Part shown: one piece after another, positions 21,136 through 28,501 of the stretch
Position numbering within the stretch: position 1 is the first letter of the stretch
Layout: each line of letters starts with the position of its first letter
DNA from: a virus
IMG/VR virus record: IMGVR_UViG_3300025870_000008
Location: 1 to 64,000 of that record
DNA length: 64,000 nt
Reading direction: 5' to 3' (one strand)
The notes under the pieces: generated by a model
Told to the model about the DNA's origin: nothing
What the model saw: the letters and a program-made list of their open reading frames with translations, nothing else
The model's database searches: none
Made by a program: the position numbers and the translations under genes

Positions 21136-21164
21136 AGATTAAGGAAGTAGTAAACAAAAGACAA
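21136..21164 (-). promoter_or_regulatory. leaderless-type minus-strand promoter for the gene ending at 21013
   Basis: Minus strand: TTGTCT (21164-21159), 17 bp, TAATCT (21141-21136), 6 nt to the ATG. Confidence 0.65.
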
Positions 21165-21183
21165 GCATATTATTGTAAGCATA

Positions 21184-21351
21184 TTATTTTTCTTTTATTT
21201 GGTTTACGATTTGCAAGTGTGGATTCTCGCGTTTGATTGCCCTTGCTTTTTCTAAGGCTTTTGCTATATTCTTTTGATTGTCTACTAGCTCGCCCCAAAG
21301 ACGAATATCTAACCAATTTGAGAAGTTTACGTTTTTTGTGATTGTTATCAT
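21184..21351 (-). CDS. hypothetical small basic protein
   Basis: 55 residues (MITITKNVNFSNWLDIRLWG, then a basic helix AKALEKARAIKRENPHLQIV). Perfect Shine-Dalgarno AAGGAGG 5 nt before the ATG. Second gene of the 21556 unit. Shares FSNWL with the next gene downstream. Not recognised. Confidence 0.7.
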   Translation of the reverse strand: MITITKNVNFSNWLDIRLWGELVDNQKNIAKALEKARAIKRENPHLQIVNQIKEK

Positions 21352-21361
21352 TATTGCCTCC

Positions 21362-21556
21362 TTATCTTGTGAAGTATTCTTTTACTTGTCCATTGTTAGC
21401 TTTAACCAAGTCAGAGAGGTAAACCTCTTCTGATTCGTTGTGATGCTTTACTAAAGCTAAGCGCATTCTGTTGCTCAGTTCAGTTACTCTTACGACTTTG
21501 CCTAATGACTTCGAGAAGTACAGGCTTCCGACTTTGTATCCTTTTTCAATCTTCAT
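21362..21556 (-). CDS. hypothetical small basic protein
   Basis: 64 residues. 'KGYKVGSLYFSKSLGKVVRV' reads like a small beta-barrel (SH3/KOW-like) opening, then LALVKHHNESEEVYLSDLVK. Only the strand pattern supports that. Leaderless-type promoter. First gene of a two-gene minus-strand unit. Confidence 0.75.
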   Translation of the reverse strand: MKIEKGYKVGSLYFSKSLGKVVRVTELSNRMRLALVKHHNESEEVYLSDLVKANNGQVKEYFTR

Positions 21557-21562
21557 ACTATT

Positions 21563-21591
21563 ACTATCGTATATTTTAGCCTCTACGTCAA
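21563..21591 (-). promoter_or_regulatory. leaderless-type minus-strand promoter for the gene ending at 21362
   Basis: Minus strand: TTGACG (21591-21586), 17 bp, GATAGT (21568-21563), 6 nt to the ATG. Confidence 0.8.
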
Positions 21592-21628
21592 ACTTTTTAA
21601 CGATTTATTTTAGCTGTTTTTGCTTTCT

Positions 21629-21699
21629 TAAGTCGTTGATTATTAGGCACTTATGACGCGGGCGGCGCGACCCCTAAGTGCTTGAATATCAGGTGTTTA
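21629..21699. repeat. double-palindrome boundary element, copy 11
   Basis: 71 bp: arms 21629-21653 and 21675-21699, centre with GACGCGGGCGGCGCG. The right arm overlaps the stop codon of the minus-strand gene at 21697. The next -35 on the minus strand is 37 bp away. Confidence 0.9.
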
Positions 21700-21921
21700 G
21701 GAATGCCGAGCTTCTAACTTATCAAGGAACTTTTCAAACCTTTTGTGCTTGACTTTTAGTTCGGCAAGTCTCTTTTCTGCTCTCCTTAGCTCGGGCATGG
21801 CAAGCATTTCGATTGCCATTTCATCTGCCTTTGGATTTGTCGAGTTCTTACGGGTGTTATCTATTACGGATTTGATTTGCTTGATCCGTGCTTCGGTGTG
21901 GATTATATCTAATTCTGTCAT
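21697..21921 (-). CDS. hypothetical helical basic protein
   Basis: 74 residues, helical almost throughout (ARIKQIKSVIDNTRKNSTNP, ELRRAEKRLAELKVKHKRFE). Likely coiled coil. Leaderless-type promoter. Its stop codon lies in boundary element copy 11. Not recognised. Confidence 0.75.
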   Translation of the reverse strand: MTELDIIHTEARIKQIKSVIDNTRKNSTNPKADEMAIEMLAMPELRRAEKRLAELKVKHKRFEKFLDKLEARHS

Positions 21922-21927
21922 GCTATT

Positions 21928-21956
21928 ACTATCGTTTATTTTTTAATTAATTGCAA
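21928..21956 (-). promoter_or_regulatory. leaderless-type minus-strand promoter for the gene ending at 21697
   Basis: Minus strand: TTGCAA (21956-21951), 17 bp, GATAGT (21933-21928), 6 nt to the ATG. Confidence 0.75.
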
Positions 21957-21959
21957 ACT

Positions 21960-22121
21960 TTATTTGATAAAGTTTACCCAAGATTCAACTCTTTGATTCC
22001 AAGTTAGTTGGGCTTTCGCTTCTGCATCCCATATATCTATTAGAGCGTCGAGTATCCAAACTTGACGCTTTTGCAAGCGCGCTTTTCTCATCACCTTTGT
22101 TATTCTTTCTAGTCTTGTCAT
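21960..22121 (-). CDS. hypothetical basic protein
   Basis: 53 residues, basic, tryptophan-rich (MTRLERITKVMRKARLQKRQ, then LTWNQRVESWVNFIK). It follows the 22443 gene by 1 nt and so is probably coupled to it. Not recognised. Confidence 0.65.
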   Translation of the reverse strand: MTRLERITKVMRKARLQKRQVWILDALIDIWDAEAKAQLTWNQRVESWVNFIK

Positions 22122-22122
22122 A

Positions 22123-22443
22123 TTAGCTAAGTGCTTTGATTAATTCGTTTTCGTTTGTGTTACTAACAAGCGAGCGGTTAAGTACATTGTACAGAAAGCT
22201 TTCGATTATGTTTTCCAATTCTTCAACATCATAAGTTAAGGAGATTTCCTTTTCGTCTTCATCTTCGATAGATTCGACCTCGATGGAATCGACAAGCACG
22301 TTGCCATCTTCTGTCTCTAAAGTAGCGTTTACACTCATGCCACCCTCAAAGTAGTTTTTACCTGTGTTAAAGTTTAGGTATACGTTTACAACGTTGTCGT
22401 CGATGCAGTCGATGGTGTCTAGTTCTAGTTCTTTAATGTTCAT
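22123..22443 (-). CDS. hypothetical acidic protein
   Basis: 106 residues, very acidic and probably beta-rich (VVNVYLNFNTGKNYFEGGMS, VDSIEVESIEDEDEKEISLT), with a helical end. Leaderless-type promoter. Its final codons (CAAAGCACTTAGC) resemble the inner half of a boundary-element arm. Layout similar to the acidic protein at 20311-20655. Function unknown. Confidence 0.75.
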   Translation of the reverse strand: MNIKELELDTIDCIDDNVVNVYLNFNTGKNYFEGGMSVNATLETEDGNVLVDSIEVESIEDEDEKEISLTYDVEELENIIESFLYNVLNRSLVSNTNENELIKALS

Positions 22444-22449
22444 ACTATT

Positions 22450-22478
22450 ACTATCGTCTATTTACAGGTTGAAGTCAA
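22450..22478 (-). promoter_or_regulatory. leaderless-type minus-strand promoter for the gene ending at 22123
   Basis: Minus strand: TTGACT (22478-22473), 17 bp, GATAGT (22455-22450), 6 nt to the ATG. Confidence 0.8.
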
Positions 22479-22516
22479 ATTTATTTACGATTATTATTCA
22501 ACTAAGTTTTTGCACG

Positions 22517-22578
22517 ATCCCGCCCCCATTTTTTGAATTTTTTTTACAGGGTATGGTTCATTTTTAGCGGGGGGGTGG
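22517..22578. other. C-run/G-run inverted pair in the early-late divergent gap
   Basis: CCCGCCCCC near 22520 and GCGGGGGGG near 22569 can pair across an AT-rich loop. T/A runs lie inside the arms. It lies between the divergent minus-strand early genes and the late block and might terminate or insulate transcription. Confidence 0.35.
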
Positions 22579-22623
22579 TTTTTCTCAAAAAGTCAAGACG
22601 AATTTCTCTGTGCAATTACATAT

Positions 22624-25600
22624 GTGAAAAAAAAACCGACAAACCTTTTTTTTACTGTACTCATATGTATGTCCCTAATAGATTCACTGGAAGAATTCCG
22701 CGAGCAATATTTCCCGAAAATTTCGCCGCAAGCAGAATACAAGATTATTAAAAAAAACGACTCTCCTCAAAATAATGGTATATTTAATGATGCGAGATTG
22801 CTCTCTCTAAAGGAGTCTACCCGCACTCGCACGGGAAAAGAGAAAACTTCTTTGTTCGATAAATACAACCCAAATCCTGACCAAAGCATAAGTTTAGAAG
22901 ATTATGCGTTAGCGAAAGAATCGATGGGAGAGGAGCCGTTTGCGCAACTTTACAGACAGCACGTCTTAGAAATACTTAACCCTACTTCTTATGAGTCGCA
23001 AGCTAGTTTTAGATATAAGGCTACAGCTAGTGACGATACATCCTCATGTGATAGCATGAAACCACAGCAGGTTTCAAATGACACATGGGACTTCGTTAAG
23101 TCGATCTATGATGATATTTGCGACGATGGTGGTGGCTGTGACGAGGGAGTCGTAACAGATTGCGAAGGAACTTGCGGGGGCGGAAAAACCTTCGATTGTC
23201 TTGGTGTTTGCGGCGGAACCGCCGCAACTGATTCTGTAGGACAATGTTGTGAGCCTTCAGAAATGGGATGCGATGGCAAGTGCGCAGGTGAACTTGGGAT
23301 ATCTTTTCAGAGAACGGATGCGAAAGGTGCTAGCGAATGCTGTGAAACCACTAATGTAGAATGTGTAAAGTGTACCAGAGAATCTGGAGAATCCTATACG
23401 ATGTGTCCAGAACATGAATCACCTGGAGGTAATGACGGTGGTGGTAGCGGTGGTGGTAGTAGCAACAACGCTTCTACGAAGATATGCGAATCGATGTATT
23501 TGCCACCCTCTAACATTTTCGAAAAAGAAGGAAAAGCTGTAAAAATAAATTTTGAGTCTGTGCCAGAATTAAGCGGGGTATATATTCCTAAAAGCAATCT
23601 AGCAGACTCTTGGATTCTAAATAGTAACGGGATTAATATAGCCAAAATTGAAACTTTGAAAAGTTTCGAAGGAACTTGTTTGATTCATTGGGAACTTTCT
23701 TTTAAAACTCAAAACGGAGAATTGGTAGATGTCGACAGCTCAGAAGAGGAGTGGGACCGCAAAATTTCAGTTTTATCAAAAAAATTCAGTGTATCTTACC
23801 CTAATAAGATTTTACAAAAATTTGTTTCTACAGCGGAATCTTTAATAAAAACCAACCCATCAGAGGTAGAAATACGCGCGGCTGTCAACGAATTAAGAGA
23901 ATACTTTGATTTTTGGCCTGACAAAAAAAATATTTTAGATTTCACTACTTCAAATATAAGTGCACGTGATTCGCTTGCCAACGCTTTAGATTTTGTTACT
24001 AATACATTAAGTGGTGCATATGAAACCCAAGCATCAAAAATCCGAGCAGAGGTCATTGACTACGACTATAATGTGCCTAGTGATGATACAAGTTCAGAAT
24101 TTTGTGCAACTTCTTTATCTGGAGGGAAAACGGCTTTCCACTGGAAAGCTCCATTAAGAACCAACCAAACTGGATGGAGAATTGCCATCAAGATTGTTGA
24201 TGGCATTGTTGATATTAATCATGATGTAAGTGCAGACAGATGTGGTCACACAGTAACCAGAAATGATTCGTGGGAGCAAATTGAGCTCATGAGGCGTTAT
24301 AGTAATGGCAATACTGATACTGCAAAAACTTTACTGGTGAATCAAATGGATTCTTGCTTAGAGTCTACTATATGCCCTTCATCGGACACTAAGTTAATTC
24401 AGAAAAAACTATCTTTTCGATGGGGCTGTAATTCAGTTTTCAGTTCTGAAGTTGTTACGGTTGATTTCTCAATAGAAAAAGATGCTATAGAAAATTATAT
24501 AGATGTAAAAGTTTTAAGCTCATCAACTGAGTATTGCGACGGAGCAGATAATATTTATTTTGATAATGTAAAAATATTAGACGATAATTCAAATATTGAG
24601 GTTGACTATACTAGTCAAGTAGAAAAATATAAATATATTAAAAATGACGAACAATCTTCTACTTTTGAAGTATGGCTACGTATCAAGCATCCAACTATCA
24701 CAAATGGAGCATTTGAGGATTTCATAGTTATTCAGCCAGCTCCAACCCCAACCGAAACTCAAACTCAAACTCAAACTCAAACTAACTTTCAATCTTCCTC
24801 CTTAGGTAATTTTAAGTTTTACGCAATGAAAGAAGACTTGGGGTATTTAGAAACTTGTTCGGCTGGATATTTTGTTTTATCTCTGAAGAAGTATAATGAA
24901 AATAATTTCGTACAACAAGGAACAAATAAAGTTTTTTCCAGCGGCTCTTCGGGGTCAAATATGTACAATGTTCCATTTTTAACTCTTGGAGACGAAGGTT
25001 CAGAGATTGCAATTGACGCTGGAGACACTATTAAATTAAGGTATAGAGCTATGCCTCTGTCAGGCAGTCCTTACCTGGGTACAGGATGTTATTCTTTTTA
25101 TCAAAAACCCAATAAGATTTCTATTGAACATGGAAATGTTGAAGATACTGGTGCTACGTCCAATCCAGTTATTACTGGATGGTTAAAAAATGCTGAATTA
25201 GCTAATTCTAGCAGTGAGGCATTTACTGATTTTGAATATACATTCTCGGAATCCGACGGGGACAAATTGACCTGGTGTGCAGTAATGAAAAGTGCCCCAA
25301 TTACTGACTTTAAGGTTTCTGGAGGGGGCCTCGGGTCACCTTTCTATAATTTTATATTCCAGCATCCATATGGTAATGAAATTACCACATCTAGCTTACG
25401 GCTAGTCCCTGGGCTTACCTATACTTTCACTGCAGATGGAATAAGTGCATCTCACCCGTTCTCGATTGGGCCTAGCTATGGTAATACTTCTCTAGGGTGG
25501 GTCAGCGGCTCTGCTTTAACAGGTAGTTCGGGGACTATAACGGTTGATGTTCCTTCTGATTACAGTGGTGATCTTTATTATTTTTGCAAACATCACACTA

Positions 25601-25632
25601 GCATGATGTCTGAAATACAAATTTTAAATTAA
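22624..25632 (+). CDS. large Cys/Thr-rich structural protein with cupredoxin-like C-terminus
   Basis: 1002 residues from a GTG at 22624. An in-frame ATG at 22669 (MSLIDSLEEF) is an equally good start. Visible parts: a Cys-rich segment of 'DCxGxCGG' repeats (about residues 179-245), a GGGSGGGSS linker, beta-rich domains, a short Thr linker from CAAACT repeats (TETQTQTQTQT), and a C-terminal beta domain with GLTYTFTADGISASHPFSIG and YYFCKHHTSMM. The C-x2-H-x3-M pattern is the metal-ligand layout of plastocyanin-like cupredoxins. Domains like this recur in structural proteins of marine phages. Probably a virion surface or adsorption protein. First gene of the late block. Confidence 0.8.
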   Translation: MKKKPTNLFFTVLICMSLIDSLEEFREQYFPKISPQAEYKIIKKNDSPQNNGIFNDARLLSLKESTRTRTGKEKTSLFDKYNPNPDQSISLEDYALAKESMGEEPFAQLYRQHVLEILNPTSYESQASFRYKATASDDTSSCDSMKPQQVSNDTWDFVKSIYDDICDDGGGCDEGVVTDCEGTCGGGKTFDCLGVCGGTAATDSVGQCCEPSEMGCDGKCAGELGISFQRTDAKGASECCETTNVECVKCTRESGESYTMCPEHESPGGNDGGGSGGGSSNNASTKICESMYLPPSNIFEKEGKAVKINFESVPELSGVYIPKSNLADSWILNSNGINIAKIETLKSFEGTCLIHWELSFKTQNGELVDVDSSEEEWDRKISVLSKKFSVSYPNKILQKFVSTAESLIKTNPSEVEIRAAVNELREYFDFWPDKKNILDFTTSNISARDSLANALDFVTNTLSGAYETQASKIRAEVIDYDYNVPSDDTSSEFCATSLSGGKTAFHWKAPLRTNQTGWRIAIKIVDGIVDINHDVSADRCGHTVTRNDSWEQIELMRRYSNGNTDTAKTLLVNQMDSCLESTICPSSDTKLIQKKLSFRWGCNSVFSSEVVTVDFSIEKDAIENYIDVKVLSSSTEYCDGADNIYFDNVKILDDNSNIEVDYTSQVEKYKYIKNDEQSSTFEVWLRIKHPTITNGAFEDFIVIQPAPTPTETQTQTQTQTNFQSSSLGNFKFYAMKEDLGYLETCSAGYFVLSLKKYNENNFVQQGTNKVFSSGSSGSNMYNVPFLTLGDEGSEIAIDAGDTIKLRYRAMPLSGSPYLGTGCYSFYQKPNKISIEHGNVEDTGATSNPVITGWLKNAELANSSSEAFTDFEYTFSESDGDKLTWCAVMKSAPITDFKVSGGGLGSPFYNFIFQHPYGNEITTSSLRLVPGLTYTFTADGISASHPFSIGPSYGNTSLGWVSGSALTGSSGTITVDVPSDYSGDLYYFCKHHTSMMSEIQILN

Positions 25633-25657
25633 TAAAAATCATTTGTATTGAAAAATA

Positions 25658-25662
25658 GTGTA
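25658..25662 (+). promoter_or_regulatory. candidate late promoter motif before phoH
   Basis: GTGTA in TAGTGTAAATAG, 24 nt before the ATG. One of nine such motifs before late genes. Confidence 0.35.
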
Positions 25663-25686
25663 AATAGAATTATACTATAATTAAAT

Positions 25687-26415
25687 ATGCCAAGAAAGAA
25701 AAAACCTGAAATTGATAATGATCAGGATATAGATAGAATAGTTGGTTCAATCAGAAAAACAAAAATTAAAACACATAAATTTGAGTTTTCTGAAAAGCAA
25801 AGCGAGCTATTAAAAATTATTTTTGACAAAGATACAAAAGTAGTATTTATATCTGGCCCAGCGGGAACAAGTAAAACGTTTATGACGATTTATGCAGCGA
25901 TTCACTTGTTTAACATGAACAATGATTACTCCATCGGATACGTGAGATCAATCATTGAGAGTGCTGACAGAGGAATGGGAGCACTTCCTGGAACTGTAGA
26001 TGAAAAGTTTTGTCCATTCATGATGCCTTTAAACGATAAGCTGCATGAGCTCACAAGCTCTTCTGAAGCTAAAACGATGGTAGACAAAGGTATTGTATCC
26101 GCAATGCCAATAAACTACCTCAGGGGGGCTAGTTTTAAAGATCAGATAATTATCGCCGACGAATCTCAAAACTTCACATCGAAAGAACTCATAACTCTAT
26201 TAACAAGAATTGGAGAAAACACAAAAATGTTAATTTGCGGTGATCCAATGCAAAGTGATATCAATGGAAAAAGCGGTTACCAGCCCATTATGAATATTTT
26301 TGATGATGAGCATAGTAAAAAACTAGGTATACATAATTTTCATTTTGACCATAGAGATATTAAGCGTAGTGAAATATTAAAATTTATTGTTAAAAAGTTA
26401 GAAAAACTAAAATAA
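25687..26415 (+). CDS. phoH: PhoH-like P-loop ATPase
   Basis: 242 residues, the usual size of phage PhoH. Walker A GPAGTSKT (residues 57-64) after KVVFIS, Walker B IIIADESQN (154-162), then a sensor-like LICGDPMQ near 190. PhoH-family ATPases are RNA/DNA-linked NTPases common in aquatic phages. Their job in infection is not settled. A basic start (PRKKKPE) precedes the domain. It has a GTGTA late-type motif upstream and stands alone before the protease gene. Confidence 0.92.
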   Translation: MPRKKKPEIDNDQDIDRIVGSIRKTKIKTHKFEFSEKQSELLKIIFDKDTKVVFISGPAGTSKTFMTIYAAIHLFNMNNDYSIGYVRSIIESADRGMGALPGTVDEKFCPFMMPLNDKLHELTSSSEAKTMVDKGIVSAMPINYLRGASFKDQIIIADESQNFTSKELITLLTRIGENTKMLICGDPMQSDINGKSGYQPIMNIFDDEHSKKLGIHNFHFDHRDIKRSEILKFIVKKLEKLK

Positions 26416-26536
26416 AGTTGTAATTTAATAATAAATTAACTTCTTTAAAAGGGTATTTTTATTGAAATAGAGGGTTTTAAGCTTCTGTGTGGACTATATT
26501 TTTTTACACAATGAAGGTTTATTTTTTGGTCTAAAA

Positions 26537-26541
26537 GTGTA
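26537..26541 (+). promoter_or_regulatory. candidate late promoter motif before the protease gene
   Basis: AAGTGTATAATTT: GTGTA that also reads as an extended -10 (TG then TATAAT), 15 nt before the ATG. Confidence 0.45.
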
Positions 26542-26556
26542 TAATTTAATACTGGC

Positions 26557-27738
26557 ATGATTGACCAAATGCAAATTATAAAACATATAAAAACTAACTT
26601 ACCTATAGTTTGTTTAGATCAAATAATAAAATACGAGGATAGCCAAATAGTGGACTGGGGCTTAGTACAAAATAAAATTCCAGAAACCTGGAAGGTTACA
26701 AAGGGCGAGGGCGTAAAAGTTATGGTGATTGATACTGGCCACCCAGTCCACTCAGATATAGGCGGCAATGTGATTATAGGAGATAACTTTGTAGAAGATG
26801 AGCCTCATGAAGATCTTAATGGGCATCAAACTCATTGCACTGGAATTATATGCGCTAAAAACAATAAATTTGGCATGGTTGGGGTTGCTCCAGAGGTTCA
26901 ATGTATATCAGTTAAAGCATTAAATAAAAACGGCTCTGGTAGCTTTAATGGTTTAGCTAAAGCTTTAGACTATGCGGTAAAAATAAAACCAGATATAGTT
27001 TCCATGAGTTTAGGGTCTCCAACTTACAGTGCATTAATCCATAAAAAAATAAAAACTTTATATAATTTAAATATTCCTGTAGTATGTGCAGCGGGAAACT
27101 CTGGTAATGGCGGTGTTAATTATCCAGCGGCGTTTGAGGAAACGATAGCGGTAGCTTCCTACAATAAGCGGGGTGGAATATCTTTTTTTTCATCAAAGGG
27201 CGAAGAGGTTGATTGGGCAGCTCCAGGGGAAAAAATATATAGTACATATTTAGGCAATAAGTATTCTGTGCTAAGCGGAACTTCTATGGCTTGCCCATTT
27301 TTGGTTGGAATTATAGCTTTAATGTTGTCGAAACACAGGTTGGAAGAGTCTCAGACTGGATACAATGACTGTAAAACAATTTCCCAAATCAAAGAGCATT
27401 TATTGAAGTATACACAAGATAAGGGGGCTAAGGGAAAAGATAATCAATGGGGATATGGAGTAATAAATACAAAGGAAATGATCCTAGATAAAAATCCCGA
27501 TGATGAATTTCCCGAGCCCCCTTTGGCACCCAAACCCAAGCCTGAACCTAAGCCTGAACCCGCCCCAAGCTTCTTAAAAAAGCATTTAGCATGGGTTGTA
27601 CTCGGATTTTTCTTGTTAACAGTTGTGGCGTTTTATATTGCATCGACTATTCAAGATGATAGCAATATAGATATTCCATACATTGATGAACAAGGAAATG
27701 TAGACTGGGACAAAAAATTTAAACTAGAAACACAATGA
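26557..27738 (+). CDS. subtilisin-like serine protease with C-terminal membrane anchor
   Basis: 393 residues with a complete S8 catalytic set: D59 (VMVIDTG), H93 (NGHQTHCTG), oxyanion N181 (CAAGNSG) and S243 (LSGTSMACP). The first about 45 residues may be a short prosegment. No signal peptide. After the domain (about residue 310) come a proline/lysine-rich spacer (PKPKPEPKPEPAP) and one transmembrane helix (AWVVLGFFLLTVVAFYIA, about 345-365), leaving a short acidic tail. The protease domain would face the cytoplasm if the N-terminus stays inside. Subtilases are unusual in phage late operons. Processing of virion or host-membrane proteins is the simplest guess. The next gene starts in the stop codon. 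Confidence 0.9.
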   Translation: MIDQMQIIKHIKTNLPIVCLDQIIKYEDSQIVDWGLVQNKIPETWKVTKGEGVKVMVIDTGHPVHSDIGGNVIIGDNFVEDEPHEDLNGHQTHCTGIICAKNNKFGMVGVAPEVQCISVKALNKNGSGSFNGLAKALDYAVKIKPDIVSMSLGSPTYSALIHKKIKTLYNLNIPVVCAAGNSGNGGVNYPAAFEETIAVASYNKRGGISFFSSKGEEVDWAAPGEKIYSTYLGNKYSVLSGTSMACPFLVGIIALMLSKHRLEESQTGYNDCKTISQIKEHLLKYTQDKGAKGKDNQWGYGVINTKEMILDKNPDDEFPEPPLAPKPKPEPKPEPAPSFLKKHLAWVVLGFFLLTVVAFYIASTIQDDSNIDIPYIDEQGNVDWDKKFKLETQ

Positions 27739-27926
27739 AAGAAGGTAAAACAATTCATTTTCATTATAATAACGAGGTTAAAACAGGGTTGATTTTAAAA
27801 ATTTATACCCAAATAGGTGGGGAAAACCATCGGGAAGTAATGGTGGTAATTAGAATAAATGAGGAAAGCGGTCTTTTCGAGCAGGGTACGATAAATATAA
27901 AACATTCCGACTTACACTTAATTTAA
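27735..27926 (+). CDS. hypothetical small protein
   Basis: 63 residues, probably beta-rich (KTIHFHYNNEVKTGLILKIY, then HREVMVVIRINEESGLFEQG). ATGA overlap with the protease gene, so co-translated. It could be a partner or inhibitor of the protease, but only position suggests it. Confidence 0.75.
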   Translation: MKEGKTIHFHYNNEVKTGLILKIYTQIGGENHREVMVVIRINEESGLFEQGTINIKHSDLHLI

Positions 27927-27968
27927 TTAAAATAGAAAAAAACCAAAATTATCCGTATAATATGTTAT

Positions 27969-28211
27969 ATGGACATGGTAATATCTTCTTTAGTTGGCGC
28001 TGTTTCAGCTATTATTGTGGCATTTATACATTTAAAAAATGCTAAGAAACAAAAAGACAAAACTTGCGAAAAAATAATCAATAGTTTAAATGTTGATCGG
28101 GGTAATATAATTATTATTGATTCTGATAGCCGAAAGGGTTTTGATTTTAAAGGTAAAATCAAACATTTCTCAAAAGGGAGTGAAAGTAAGGTGTACATTC
28201 TAATAAGATGA
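27969..28211 (+). CDS. small membrane protein
   Basis: 80 residues: N-terminal transmembrane segment (MVISSLVGAVSAIIVAFIHL), a basic stretch (KNAKKQKDK), then a compact beta-rich region ending SKVYILIR. ATGA overlap with the zinc-ribbon gene. Not recognised. Confidence 0.75.
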   Translation: MDMVISSLVGAVSAIIVAFIHLKNAKKQKDKTCEKIINSLNVDRGNIIIIDSDSRKGFDFKGKIKHFSKGSESKVYILIR

Positions 28212-28501
28212 GTGTTAAATATTGCCCCCACTGCGGAGAAAAAAATACTTTCGTTGGGAAAGCTCCTAATTTTTGTAACTATTGCGGTTCCAGCTTTAGC
28301 TCTAAAAGTATTAGTTTAAATAATCGATCTAACTCCACAACCAATACTGAACAAATTGAAACTTTTGATGCTGATTATACGGATGCAAATTACGTGCCTA
28401 ATATAACTAAATTAAGTTATGAAACAGAAGGTTTTCAAAAGAAAACTTTTAAATTTGACGAGTTAATCAGTGAAGAACAACGAAAAACCCAAGAAACCTA
28501 G
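28208..28501 (+). CDS. zinc-ribbon protein
   Basis: 97 residues. The N-terminus carries a zinc ribbon: C6-x2-C9 (YCPHCGEKN) and C23-x2-C26 (FCNYCGSS). The rest is a low-complexity, asparagine/threonine-rich and acidic region without clear fold. It overlaps the sigma-like gene by 32 nt. It may be an adaptor for transcription or packaging, but the target is unknown. Confidence 0.8.
   Translation: MSVKYCPHCGEKNTFVGKAPNFCNYCGSSFSSKSISLNNRSNSTTNTEQIETFDADYTDANYVPNITKLSYETEGFQKKTFKFDELISEEQRKTQET

Noticed and set aside
10491-21699. CRISPR array made of the repeated elements
   Set aside because: The copies are 0.4-1.6 kb apart with genes between them, occur at boundaries of every orientation and have no short uniform spacers.
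10491-21699. Integron attC sites
   Set aside because: Palindromic elements between gene cassettes recall attC, but the attC core sequences (RYYYAAC/GTTRRRY) are not at the ends, units contain several genes with promoters, and no integron integrase is seen.
10491-21699. Simple intrinsic terminators
   Set aside because: The elements are not followed directly by T-tracts, one sits after a real terminator (14416-14444) and one between two divergent promoters.
22533-22751. 72-codon frame overlapping the start of the large structural gene
   Set aside because: It ends inside that gene, in a different frame, after crossing G-runs, and has no supporting signal.
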